Shown here: in pieces, positions 11,958 through 21,800 of the stretch | Position numbering within the stretch: the first letter of the stretch is position 1 | Layout of the letters: the number at the start of each line of letters is the position of its first letter | Source: Spisula solida | Lineage: Eukaryota; Mollusca; Bivalvia; Venerida; Mactridae | Length of the DNA stretch: 64,000 nt | Assembly: GCA_947247005.1 (NCBI GenBank) | Contig: OX365946.1 | Coordinates: 50,680,734 to 50,744,733, forward strand | Reading direction: 5' to 3' | Position numbers and translations under genes: made by a program | The notes under the pieces: generated by a model | What the model saw: only the letters and a program-made list of their open reading frames with translations | What the model was told of the DNA's origin: nothing | Databases searched by the model: none

Positions 11958-12022
11958 ATGTAAGTCACAAGTCACAAGTCATTAGTCACAAGTTCTAAGT
12001 CACAAGTCACAAAACCTAAGTC
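11958..12022 (-). repeat. short inverted copy of the ACTTGTG repeat
   Basis: AAGTCACAAGTCACAAGTC repeats with ATTAGTCAC variants. This is the exact complement of the array at 10704-10916, placed about 1 kb away. Confidence 0.75.
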
Positions 12023-12493
12023 AATAGTGCCCTCCAGGGCTTCCATACTTTTACTTAAAGGCAAACTTAGTTGCCGTTGAAAGTACATAGTATATAATCA
12101 AACTATGTAAAAAATATTTAACACTTTTTGTTAACTTTGAAGAAAAAATAGCGGGACATGGTATGTACGATTTTTCTGGAATGACTACTATTGAAATTGT
12201 TCATTTAACAAAACAGAAATTAATATGTCTGATCAGTTTCGTTCTAGTAAATAATTCAACTGTGTGTATTTAGTTGTGGCCAGACAATTCCAAATGTTGT
12301 GCTGTGATTAGAACAGTGTGGCCATACCACGTGGTATGTGACGTCATTTTCAGCTAAGACTGGCAGCCGATTACGCTCGACTGGGAGTTTAAAAGTCCTG
12401 TAAGTATCTAATTTTCCACTCGATTTTGACGAAATATGGCCGATGTTAAGGGGAAAAGTGTTTACTATCCCCGGTTGTTGATACACTTCTCAC

Positions 12494-12646
12494 CTCGGGT
12501 TTACTTTTGTCTAACATTCGAGTCAAATGCCAGTCCGCATCAAAAATGAAATGCTTGGACGGCAAGCCAATTGGAAATTCATCACAAAAGTAGTTATATA
12601 CGACAGTAAGCAGTGCCTGAATTTGTTCGGACCTCAAGTCACTCAT
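12494..12646 (-). CDS. weak candidate first exon, 51 codons
   Basis: The minus-strand frame starts at the ATG at 12646 (MSDLRSEQIQALL...) and ends after 153 bp at CCCGAG|GTGAGA, a good donor in phase 0. Composition is protein-like (LTVVYNYFCDEFPIGLPSK). No second exon or family was recognised, so this is tentative. Confidence 0.25.
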
Positions 12647-13043
12647 TTTAATACATGTCAGGTGAACAGATTGAAAAAAAACGACCAAATAACGGTATTG
12701 TTTATAAACAGAAATATCGTGTACATTTTAAACATTATATTGGCGTAATTAACCAAGCATTGACTGGAATGAACCATTGCAATATTGATTGGTTGATTAA
12801 TTATAACCGTTAAAAGGGCGGTTGAAACGAGCTTAAACTTAATGAAACCGGACACGGCTAGTTGCGTCCGGTTACAAGGACAATAGAAGTTGTTATTAAC
12901 CTTTTTGACTGTCATGATTACTGTTGATTCAAAGTTATCTGTCACAACCGCGTAAACAAACATTCAACACGATCGATTATTGCAGGTGTGTCAGGAATAA
13001 GTCCTAACATCATTAGTACATTTAACTGATCAAAACTTTAACT

Positions 13044-13150
13044 GCCCTATAGCCGAGTGGTTAACAGCTATGTTTTTGTGAGTCTTATTTTGAAAATGTA
13101 AACAATTTACTGCGAGTTCAAATCCCAACAATGCCTAGATGTTTTTTTAA
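13044..13150 (+). repeat. tRNA-like element (Leu/Ser-like head)
   Basis: Contains a good box A, TAGCCGAGTGGTTAA (13051 region), a box B, GAGTTCAAATCCC (about 13112-13124), and a seven-T run at 13141 suitable for Pol III termination. The acceptor stem does not pair well, so I read it as a SINE head or tRNA pseudogene. Confidence 0.5.
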
Positions 13151-13444
13151 TTTTGCTTAAACTACGTATATTAATGCTTTTGCTCATTCCGGCTATTACA
13201 TACATGCAATGAATAAACTAGATCTATTCGCATTTGTATGCCAGCACACCAGGATTGTGTTTATCCTACGAAGCTGGAAATGTCTGCAATCATGTTTTGT
13301 ATTCAATGTTCTAGCAAATGTAAAAAAAAACATAGTGTATTTATATCCAGCCAGTTACTTATTCGCAAAGAAAAGTATGATAAAATTAATTTGTCAATAT
13401 AAAACATCGGAAAAACTATTATAAAAAGCATAAAGAAGAAAAAG

Positions 13445-13535
13445 CGTATCAGATTGGATTCGAACCTTAACTTGGATTTCACCAATGATTTACGAACCAT
13501 GCAATTAACACACTACGCTAAGAACACTAATGAAA
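13445..13535 (-). repeat. tRNA-like element, opposite orientation
   Basis: The minus strand gives a box-A-like TTAGCGTAGTGTGTTAATTG and box B AGGTTCGAATCCAA about 45 bases later, followed by T-rich sequence. It lies 300 bp from, and head-to-head in sense with, the tRNA-like element at 13044. Confidence 0.5.
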
Positions 13536-13933
13536 TATACTATGCTAATTTGATACATAAAGCTATGGTCAAAGATGGTATGAGTAAAATAATTTCGCTG
13601 ATTAGTCAATACATATATTTACCTATTTAGAAATGGACCATTCTGGCGGTTTTGACAGATATCTTTGAATCGACAGTATATATGGGCTGTTTCCGCTTAA
13701 ACGTTATATACGAGTACCTTACAAAGAATATAATTACTGGCATTGTTTTATGACTATTGACCAAACAGCTGTCAATAAACTCACTTATAAGCTATAATAT
13801 TCAAGCAAACATAGTGGATCTTCCGGCGGGTTTCGTCGTCTGCTAGGCAGACCGCCTACAGCCGGATGGAAACGGTTACGCGCGAACACTCTGAAAAGCT
13901 ACTCATTTTTTCTACTCATCCAAGATGGCGGTT

Positions 13934-14461
13934 TTATATAGAAGGGGTCATCGCGTGCGTTGTGATCTGGACGAGCCCCCCGACTACTGCCAATATTCGA
14001 ACCTCATCTCCATATACAGCTATGGTCTCCCCCTTCCTCCTTGTTCTATTCTGCAACTTTGACAGCCACCTTGACTGTTGCCTATTGCTACCAAACCTCT
14101 GTTCTAAACTCGATAATAAACTAGTATATGAGCGTTTGTCCTCTGTATGAAGAGAACTATAGTGTGTTCGAGCCTGTTGTTTAAGAGAAGTGGCCAGATA
14201 TAACAGTTTCTCTCTTTCCGTCCACTGTGCTAATTCAGCCACGTCCTCAAAATATACTATGTATTGGTCCCAATCCTCCTCCCCAGAATATGTTCTCACA
14301 TCCCTATCCTCCCCTTGGTTACCATCTGCATTGTGTCCATGTGCACCAACATTGTTGTGGTTAAAATTGAACTCGATCTCGGAGTCGGATCTCTCGTCTT
14401 CCATTATAAAGATGTTGTTTGGGGCTTTAGGTCTTACCGAGATCGGGTTCAATAATAACAC
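13934..14461 (-). pseudogene. Ty3-like LTR retrotransposon gag fragment
   Basis: A 175-codon minus-strand frame. An acidic N-terminal region starts at the internal Met at 14404 (MEDERSDSEIEF). It is followed by a block typical of retrotransposon gag capsids: GEEDWDQYIVYFEDVAELA, then EREKLLYLATSLKQQAR and SLLSSLEQRFG. After YGDEVR the sequence loses resemblance and stops. No zinc knuckle, protease or reverse transcriptase follows to the left, so this is a truncated copy. Gag would form the virus-like particle. No matching pair of long terminal repeats was found in the window. Confidence 0.65.
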
Positions 14462-14479
14462 ACTACGAAAATCCCGCGA

Positions 14480-15480
14480 AAATAATCGCTAAGATCGGCT
14501 TAAAATACGACGAAATCCCCGTGCAAAACGACGCTTACAGTCCGTCTAGGCGGATCAATAAACAACTTGAGAATCCGCCCGAAAATGTCACGATTTGGTA
14601 TAAATGAACGGGTGTATCTGCGTCCGTTCAACACCATTTATATCCACACAATTCCGCTCAAAAATTCCGTCCTAAGAATTCCCAGTTCCGTCCGAAAATT
14701 TCGTTTGCCGTCCGAAAATATAGAGCTTATCCGTGCTAGGTTCCGCCTATCTATCCGTCGCAAGTTCCGTCTGAAATCTACTGCAAACGGCGTCCTAACA
14801 TCCGTTTAATAATTTACAGAAAATCCGTCTGAGGTTCCGTTTGAAAGTTTATAACCCGTATGTAAAACGGCATGCAACTAGAACTCGTCTAATATCCGTC
14901 GTCGAATCCGTCTTAAAATACCGTTTGAAAATTGCGTCTGATGCACTTTTAATGATCGACGCTTAAAATCCGTTCGAAATTCCGTCTACGTACTTAAGAA
15001 TGCACAGAAATCCGTCTTACAATTCCGTCTTAAAATTCCGTTTGAAAATTCCGTCTACAGCGTACTTAAGAATGAACAGAAATCCGTCTTAAAATTCCGT
15101 TTGAAACTTCCGTCTCAGAAATTCCGCCCCAAAATTCCGTTTGAAAATTCCGTCTCAGAAATCCGTCCTAAAATTCCGTTTGAAAATTCCGTCTCAGAAA
15201 TCCGTCCTAAAATTCCGTTTGAAAATTCCGTCTGACTCACTTTTAATGATCGACTTTTAATATCCGTTTGAAATTCCGTCCGTTTTATTTCGCGCGTAGA
15301 TCTACCAAGAAATCCGACGAGATAGATCTATAGGCCTACATGTAAAATATATGCCTATATTCCGTTTCAAAATATCGTCTGCAAGAGAAATCCGTTTAAA
15401 AAATGTCGTCTGCAAGGGAATCCGTTTTATGTTTAGAAATGTAGATTCTATCAAAACTCCGTCCAAATCGCAAATAATCC
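14480..15480. repeat. CCGTC/CCGTT-rich degenerate tandem array
   Basis: About 1 kb in which TCCGT[CT] recurs every 15-25 bases. The cleanest part (about 15115-15235) repeats a roughly 39 bp unit containing AATTCCGTTTGAAAATTCC and TCTCAGAAATCCGTCC. A larger unit (CACTTTTAATGATCGAC plus flanks) occurs at about 14944 and 15239. It sits directly upstream of the gag fragment in gag's orientation, so it may be the element's untranslated leader. Confidence 0.7.
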
Positions 15481-16100
15481 TAGACTGAATCCGTGGTCCA
15501 CTAATGTTGAAAATATATCAACATCCCAATACTCTGACATGTATGTGATGGTCTGATCCCGGCTCCGGACGACAAACTGTCCGCACAAATTCCCGGGGCT
15601 ATAGTATGCCTGCACCTCCAGACGTGCGGATAAACAGGTCTAAGATATAAGAGTATACGACACGCTGCTCAAACGCTAGTATTTGTCAGGATAGCTTAAC
15701 GATGAGCAGCGGACGGGGGCAGACGACAAGCAATGCAAGATGTAAAGTTCAAAAGAGATTAATTTATTTAACACAAAACAGCGAAATATAAATACATGTA
15801 CAATAATAATAGTATAGTTACATTCTAATCCTTCTGTAGATCTAGAATAATTATCTTTTAACGTCCAAAAGTTTCCAAAGCAATCTTATTCTACAGTAGG
15901 CTACAGTAGCCTAACGTTGAAGTTCTAGTGGTGTCTCCTCCAAGATCCGTTTTCCAAAAGCCCCCGATTTGAAGTGCTCCCGCGTTATATACATCAAAAA
16001 GGCGAAATAATCCCAAATAAAATGGGGTGATACTACTAATCCAATGGAATTACATTATTTCAAATATACGTGATTCAGAACCAATGGAATACTCAGGCGG
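15481..16100 (-). other. possible remnant of a retroelement long terminal repeat
   Basis: A GC-richer island (15550-15720) is followed to the right by AT-rich DNA. On the minus strand there is an AATAAA within TTAAATAAATTAATC (15750-15770). Its place upstream of the gag fragment would suit an LTR, but no second copy or TG...CA border was found. Treat as a guess. Confidence 0.2.
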
Positions 16101-16690
16101 AAAATTCCGTCAGACAAGCAAACAGGCTTCCTACGCCACCCATTTTCAAGTTCCAACACGGAACATGAAAATATTGATTTACAACATATAAAGTCACACA
16201 ATCATAATTTATCGCATAAATAATGACAGACTGTACTTTGATCAATACTTCAAATACATCACAAGAGGTTACAATGTATAATAACGAACTCAAACATTGG
16301 CGCGTGCAGAACTGAATCATAACGTTGAGACGGAACGCCGATTTACGCTAAAATACACGAACAATTATGAAGTACAAGCAAGTTTCAGTTAATAAAAATT
16401 CCAATGAAACGAATTACAACCAACATAAGTGTTAAAACATGCGACAATAGCGATAAATGGAAAAGTCACCTATTTCCGCGACTCAAATGAAATTTGACTC
16501 ATACGGACTTACGATTTTCGTACGCAAAATCGTACCCTATATATAAATGATAATAACTTGGTAAATTACTAAGTAACTGAGGTGCCTCATGTTACAGTAT
16601 TACAAAAATTCAGTTTTGTGAAATTACCTGTAAATTGAACTGAACTGCCTGTAAGCCAGTACTAGAACCAAATTGTCTGTAATTACAGTG
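16101..16690. other. non-coding stretch
   Basis: No gene or repeat recognised. Confidence 0.35.
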
Positions 16691-16699
16691 ACCCTAGGT

Positions 16700-16791
16700 A
16701 AAACGTAGACGCATATTGCAGACAATATACATAAAGAGGGAAAACGCAGACAACATACACAAAGAAGGTTTGCAGACAACATATACAAAGA
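16700..16791 (+). repeat. short repeat GCAGACAACATACACAAAG
   Basis: Three imperfect copies of a roughly 30 bp unit with GCAGACAA[CT]ATA[CT]A[CT]AAAG immediately left of the foldback arm at 16792. Confidence 0.6.
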
Positions 16792-17176
16792 CACCCTGTC
16801 TAAGCGTATTTTCGAGCGTGGAGATCGAATACGACGGAGCAATGCGAGAAAAGTGGATCGGGAGGAGAGTCAAAGTAATGTTTTGCTTCACCATTCTTTT
16901 AATTTTAAAACTATGAGATCGGGAATTGGCCGAGGATGACCTACAATAAATGCCCCTTGATCGTGATGCATTGAAATATCCATAGTACTTGTAGTTTTTT
17001 CTAACATTCGGGAAAACCCCAGCGAAACTCTTCTGATTTGCTACCGTCCCGTACTATGGATAAAATTAAAAGAATGGTGAAGCAAAACATTACCTTGACT
17101 CTCCTCCCGATCCACTTTTCTCGCATTGCTCCGCCGTATTCGATCACCACGCTTGAAAATACGCTTAGACAGGGTG
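16792..17176. mobile_element. foldback element with 115 bp arms
   Basis: 16792-16906 and 17062-17176 are inverted copies differing at about four bases. The outer ends read CACCCTGTCTAAGCG and CGCTTAGACAGGGTG. The 155 bp spacer keeps weak residual symmetry (CTATGAGATCGGGA against TCCCGTACTATGG). The peptide-like frames in the two arms are mirror translations of the same repeat. It could be a foldback transposon or an inverted duplication. Confidence 0.75.
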
Positions 17177-17713
17177 AAAGAGTGAGCATTGAAGTATGAA
17201 GGATTATAAGGGTATACTCTTGCAAGGTGCGAATAGGGGTATTGTTGATCAATATAAACCTGGGGCAATTAAGTATTTGTTCACAAATCAAATAAAACAT
17301 TTAATTGATTGATGAGAATTATTCATGAATATCACCATATTTTTATAATATATTAATTTTTGTTGTTGTTGTTATTAAAAAAATAAAATATAGAATGTAT
17401 ATATATAAGTGTATGCATGTGAAGCAATGAAACCAAATTTAAAATGCTGACACTACATATAGAGAAAACGTTCAACCATGAACATATATAGTAAAATAAA
17501 ATTGCAGACACTGTATAGAGTAAAATTGCAGATACTATATAATGCAGACCACACTACTACGTAATTATGATACGTCACAGGTAGTGTATTAAATAAAAAT
17601 AACAAAGTTGCATCTTACAGACCAGATGGAAAACGGCAAGAATGAGTTTAAGTTTATTTGCTTTTATTTATCCTCGCCACCGGAAATCCATATGAGCGAG
17701 ACCCAAGAAGAGA
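17177..17713. other. AT-rich non-coding stretch
   Basis: Low-complexity T and A runs at 17330-17410. A possible minus-strand AATAAA near 17664-17672 would suit the terminal exon candidate that follows. Confidence 0.35.
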
Positions 17714-17879
17714 TTAGTCACTTAGTTCTTGGGGGATAGTGCATGATACAGAAGATGCCACAATTCCAGAAGCATCCCTGGTTCTTTTACATGCCTGGTG
17801 TTTAATCATCATACACGGGACCTCAGTTATCGTCTCGTCCGAAAGACTGTTAGTTATTTTAGTTATGTTGGGGGTAACA
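17714..17879 (-). CDS. weak candidate terminal exon
   Basis: On the minus strand an acceptor (TTTTTATTTTCAG|TGTTACC) opens a frame of about 55 codons (NITKITNSLSDETITEVP...) ending in TAA at 17714, with an AATAAA about 50 bases further on. Composition is protein-like, but no upstream exon or family was recognised. Confidence 0.25.
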
Positions 17880-18540
17880 CTGAAAATAAAAACGACCATA
17901 TAAATTAAGAATGAAACTTGAAAGGCTAAACGAACAATTTAAAAGAAACACATGCTTTTAAGTTTAAATATAGTGATTATGACATGGTGTATTGTTTTAT
18001 AATTGTGTTTTTAATATACAAGATTTTAGAATTACACGTTCATTGACCATTTGCAATCAGATACGAGATTTTCTCATCGAGTCTTATTTTAGGATCTATG
18101 CCTACAAACGAGCTCTGTTCTACTTTTAACGTTGTTTGCCATGATTGTGATTGCCATTGGTATAATATGATAAACAGCTAAACAGTGCCTAATCCTCCTA
18201 TTGTGTTAAATATACGTCACAAACGTAACTCGTATAATGAAAGAATTGTCAATTTGCAATTTCAAAATGCCATAATTATGTGAAATTCACAAAATAATAA
18301 AAAATATAGCTTGTATCTATAGACATGTTCATCCCATAAAAGTTTAGTAAAGGCAACCTTGTGCAAAAATTTGATTAGATTCGTCCATTGCATTTTCATG
18401 AAAACAGTTATTTGTGTCTTCTGAAAACCTGCAAATAAATTATGCGAGGGTTTATACGACGATATACAACATGTACTAGCATTGTATACAAGGCAATATA
18501 CAACGTGATTAACTGTCAATACCCAGATTTTCTATATGAT
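17880..18540. other. non-coding stretch
   Basis: No supported feature between the candidate minus-strand exon and the AK9 promoter region. Confidence 0.35.
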
Positions 18541-18801
18541 ACTGGAGCGTACCGTACGGTAGGATACCGTTGTTCAGTAGTCGCCAGCTATTTTGTCTGC
18601 ACTTAGTTTTTATTTTTAAATCGTTCCACATATAAATCTGACAATTGGTTTTGAGTATTTATTAACTATTTCAGTATTTGTATAGTTTGACGATCTTAGC
18701 CTATCCGTAACTGACCGGGTACCGACTTTTATTGTGTCTGCACTTCGGGTAATTTCGCCGAGTTACGGAATGTAACGAATTTCCTTAGCTACCAAACAAA
18801 T
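18541..18801 (+). promoter_or_regulatory. AK9 promoter and 5' UTR region
   Basis: The 260 bp upstream of the AK9 ATG are richer in CpG than flanking DNA (GTACCGTACGG, GACCGGGTACCGAC, TTTCGCCGAGTTACGG) and have no TATA box near the start. I did not find a convincing RFX X-box, which might be expected for a cilium-related gene. The exact transcription start cannot be read from sequence. Confidence 0.4.
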
Positions 18802-18822
18802 ATGGCGGACACGGGCCAAGCT
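18802..18822 (+). CDS. AK9: AK9 exon 1 (residues 1-7)
   Basis: Encodes MADTGQA and ends at GCT|GTAAGT, phase 0. An alternative start would be the ATG at 19228 in exon 2. Exon 1 is preferred because its ATG is followed by a perfect donor and joins exon 2 in frame. Confidence 0.7.
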
Positions 18823-21800
18823 GTAAGTAAACTTGCAAGGAAAATACGCATAATTTCCATAGTTTATTGAAGATCTTGGTTTATAGTGATTTATTTTTGT
18901 CTGAAGTGTGGAGTTATTCGATTGTCACTCAAGTAAATCAATCCTTTTCGCAGTTATGAAGCTTTCAACGCTTTTCATCAGATCATTATTGTGTCGGTGT
19001 TTACAAAATATGTTTTTCATTTTCATTGTGCACTTATTCACGTATTTTATAGCATATTTTGCTTACACTATTTCAGTAAGTGGTAGGTTCCAAATAACAC
19101 GATATGACCATGCTATATAAACTCGATACACTTCAAATTTGAAGTCATGTGGTCCTAGAACTTTGAAAGAAATCCATTGCAAATGCCAAAGCTTTCCTAT
19201 TTTTGTTTTAAGGAGCAGACAGCTCAGATGGAGGAACAAAACCCTCTACTGGAGACTGCCCCTCCAGAAGATGATCCTTGTTTGGAAGTTGTCAGTGTGA
19301 CTGATGTCTCTCAGGCGTCCATGGATATGACATCATTGTTGAAGAAAATAGATTATGACCCGTATAATGAAGATGAGGTATTTTATCTACAGTCTGTATT
19401 ATGTATATGTTAATTTGTGTAAAAGTAAGTGTGCCTGATGTCAGGATCGAACACAACACGATACCCGCCAACACTTTGTCTTGTGCCCGTAAACTAACAG
19501 TAATATAATCATAAAAAAACCTTAAACCTACATCTTATTACTAGCTACTGTAGGCTCTCTACTGACTGGCCATGACACCTTACCGCATGGCGCTACACTA
19601 TGCTTGTTTTACTGACTTAAAGCCAAAGAATGATCGAATACATGTATCTACATGCATGTTTCGTTTGTTTAATTAATTGAGTTGTTAATTTAGACCATTG
19701 ACAAGGCAAAATTATTCAAAATTTCGAAACCTTTGATTTCCATGAAGTAACGGGTTGGTGAAATGCAAAATAGTTAATTCTTGACAAGAATTATGAACAC
19801 TAGAGAATAGTATCTAACTCTATGACAATAAATAAAATTTGTGGTGAAAGTTATGTTGTCTTCATTTTCAGTCAGTGAACAGTAAACTAATTGTAAAAAT
19901 TCATTCTGTATTACTGACATGATGCAATTATTCAATTAGGTTACATTCTCTGTGAATATTGATATGAAAGCATGTAAAGGTATAGCAATTAAACAGAAAT
20001 TTGCCTTGATTTTCTTTTGCAGACTGAATTGAGATTTTTGCATTCAAAACCAACATGCTTCATAGTTATTGGTAAACCAGGATCGGGAAGGACAACTCTC
20101 GCTAAAAGATTGGCAATGGAATGGAAATGTGAACTTATTTCATGTAAGTCTTGAGAATATTCCTCTATTTTATGAAACATTATAGTGTTGTATTAAAATG
20201 GTAACAGTTTACTATAGTTAAGGTCATACCAATTTTTATTTACATTTAGTATCATTCATGCGTCAAGGTTTTTATGTCCTTTTCCAATTTTTGTTTTAAT
20301 GTTCAGTCAATTCACAAAATATCAGTGGTACTTGTCTATTGTTTGGTGATGACAACGTCGCATCATATAAATAGTTGCAAAAAAACATTTTTACAAGGTA
20401 CTCATTATGCAACGCTAAGTGTGTTGAAGTATATGGTGCAATAGTATAAATTTGTTCTAAATATTATTTCAGCCACGGATCTTTTGCAACAAAACATTGA
20501 TATGCAGACAGAGTTTGGATTGAAATGTTTGGAGATTCTTCTTAAAGGAGAAGCTGTTTCTGAAGAAATGATGATAAAAATGTTTGAAGATAAAATCAAC
20601 TCTCCCGAGGTTGCTCATCATGGTATGTGTGTTATCAGTCACTACATGTCTAATGCAAAATGGCATTATAATAATTTTATAATGACACATCCATTATGTT
20701 TTTCTCCGGTGGTTCAGTTTCAAATTCACATTGAATGTTTTTACGTATATGTGTATTGTAATTTGATTGAGTTTTTTAAACAAAATCTATTTTTTGAAAG
20801 TTTGTAATATTCGTCTCTGAGCACTATGATTTTATTACAAGTTCTTTTCTGTAATGAAAATATTGCATTTGTCGGAATTGTATTGGTTTCCATAAAATAA
20901 AATCATCAATCAGCGTGAATCGAGTAATTAACTACAAAAAGATCATAAATTTATGACGTGTCAATTTACAATTATGTACTAGTATTTGATTAATATGCTT
21001 AATGGATAAATGTTTGATTTTTGAAGATTCTTTAAGTGCTACTTAGTACAACAAGAAGGAATGAATATTCTATATGAGCAAGTAGGCATACTGAAGTAAT
21101 TGTATAAACTCTCAAATTTGCAGAAGTATTTTTTGGTCAGAATCATGAGGGTTTAGTAGCATACCTGTACTTATAGTATAGGTAGCTACGTGCCTGTTTA
21201 TAACTGGACTACGAAGCTGCTCGATGTGCAGTAATATCGCTATAATGTCACAGTCTGTCGACAAAAATCCTGGTTTAACTTATGATGATATATCTCACAT
21301 ATTTATCTGTATCTAATACATTTGACAGGTTACGTTCTGGATGATTTTCCTACTCTTTCTGAATCAACAATCACTGCCAAAGATCAACTGGAATTGGTGA
21401 AAAACTGGAAATTGAAACCAGATTTCATAATTAATTTAAAGGTATGCTGTCACATTTTTTTCAAATTTTTGAAATGTTAAGTCTTGGAACATGTGGAAAA
21501 GCTTTTATTGAGGTCACATTCATTTGTGGGGTAAGACTGCATATTTTAAGGATTTTTTTGTTGGGAAATGTTGTACTATATAAGGATCCAATGCCCTTAC
21601 TTTGGTAACATTTTGAACTGTAATCATTTATATTTTTCCTGACTTTTGTTCCATAAATTCATCTGTTTTGAACTAACAGCTAGATTTGTTTGTATAACAA
21701 CAATATGATATGCATACTGTATAAACAAATATGAAATATGAAGTTTAATTTTCTGTATTTTGTTTTAGGTACCTGATAGAGATTTGGAAAGACGTCGTGT

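Noticed and set aside
13044..13150. Functional tRNA gene
   Set aside because: Boxes A and B are good, but the acceptor and D stems do not pair and the loop between the boxes is irregular.
13866..14492. Plus-strand frames of 94-100 codons over the gag region
   Set aside because: They are antisense shadows of the gag-like minus-strand frame, which carries recognisable capsid sequence.
13801..16100. Complete LTR retrotransposon
   Set aside because: Only a gag fragment is seen. No paired LTRs, primer-binding site, protease, reverse transcriptase or integrase could be found.
16716..17300. Two similar small proteins (MREKWIGRRVKVMFCFT) on opposite strands
   Set aside because: The identical peptides are explained by the inverted arms of the foldback element.
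18130..18165. RFX X-box for AK9 (GTTTGCCATGATTGTGATTG)
   Set aside because: It lies about 670 bp from the start and the half-sites and spacing do not fit well.
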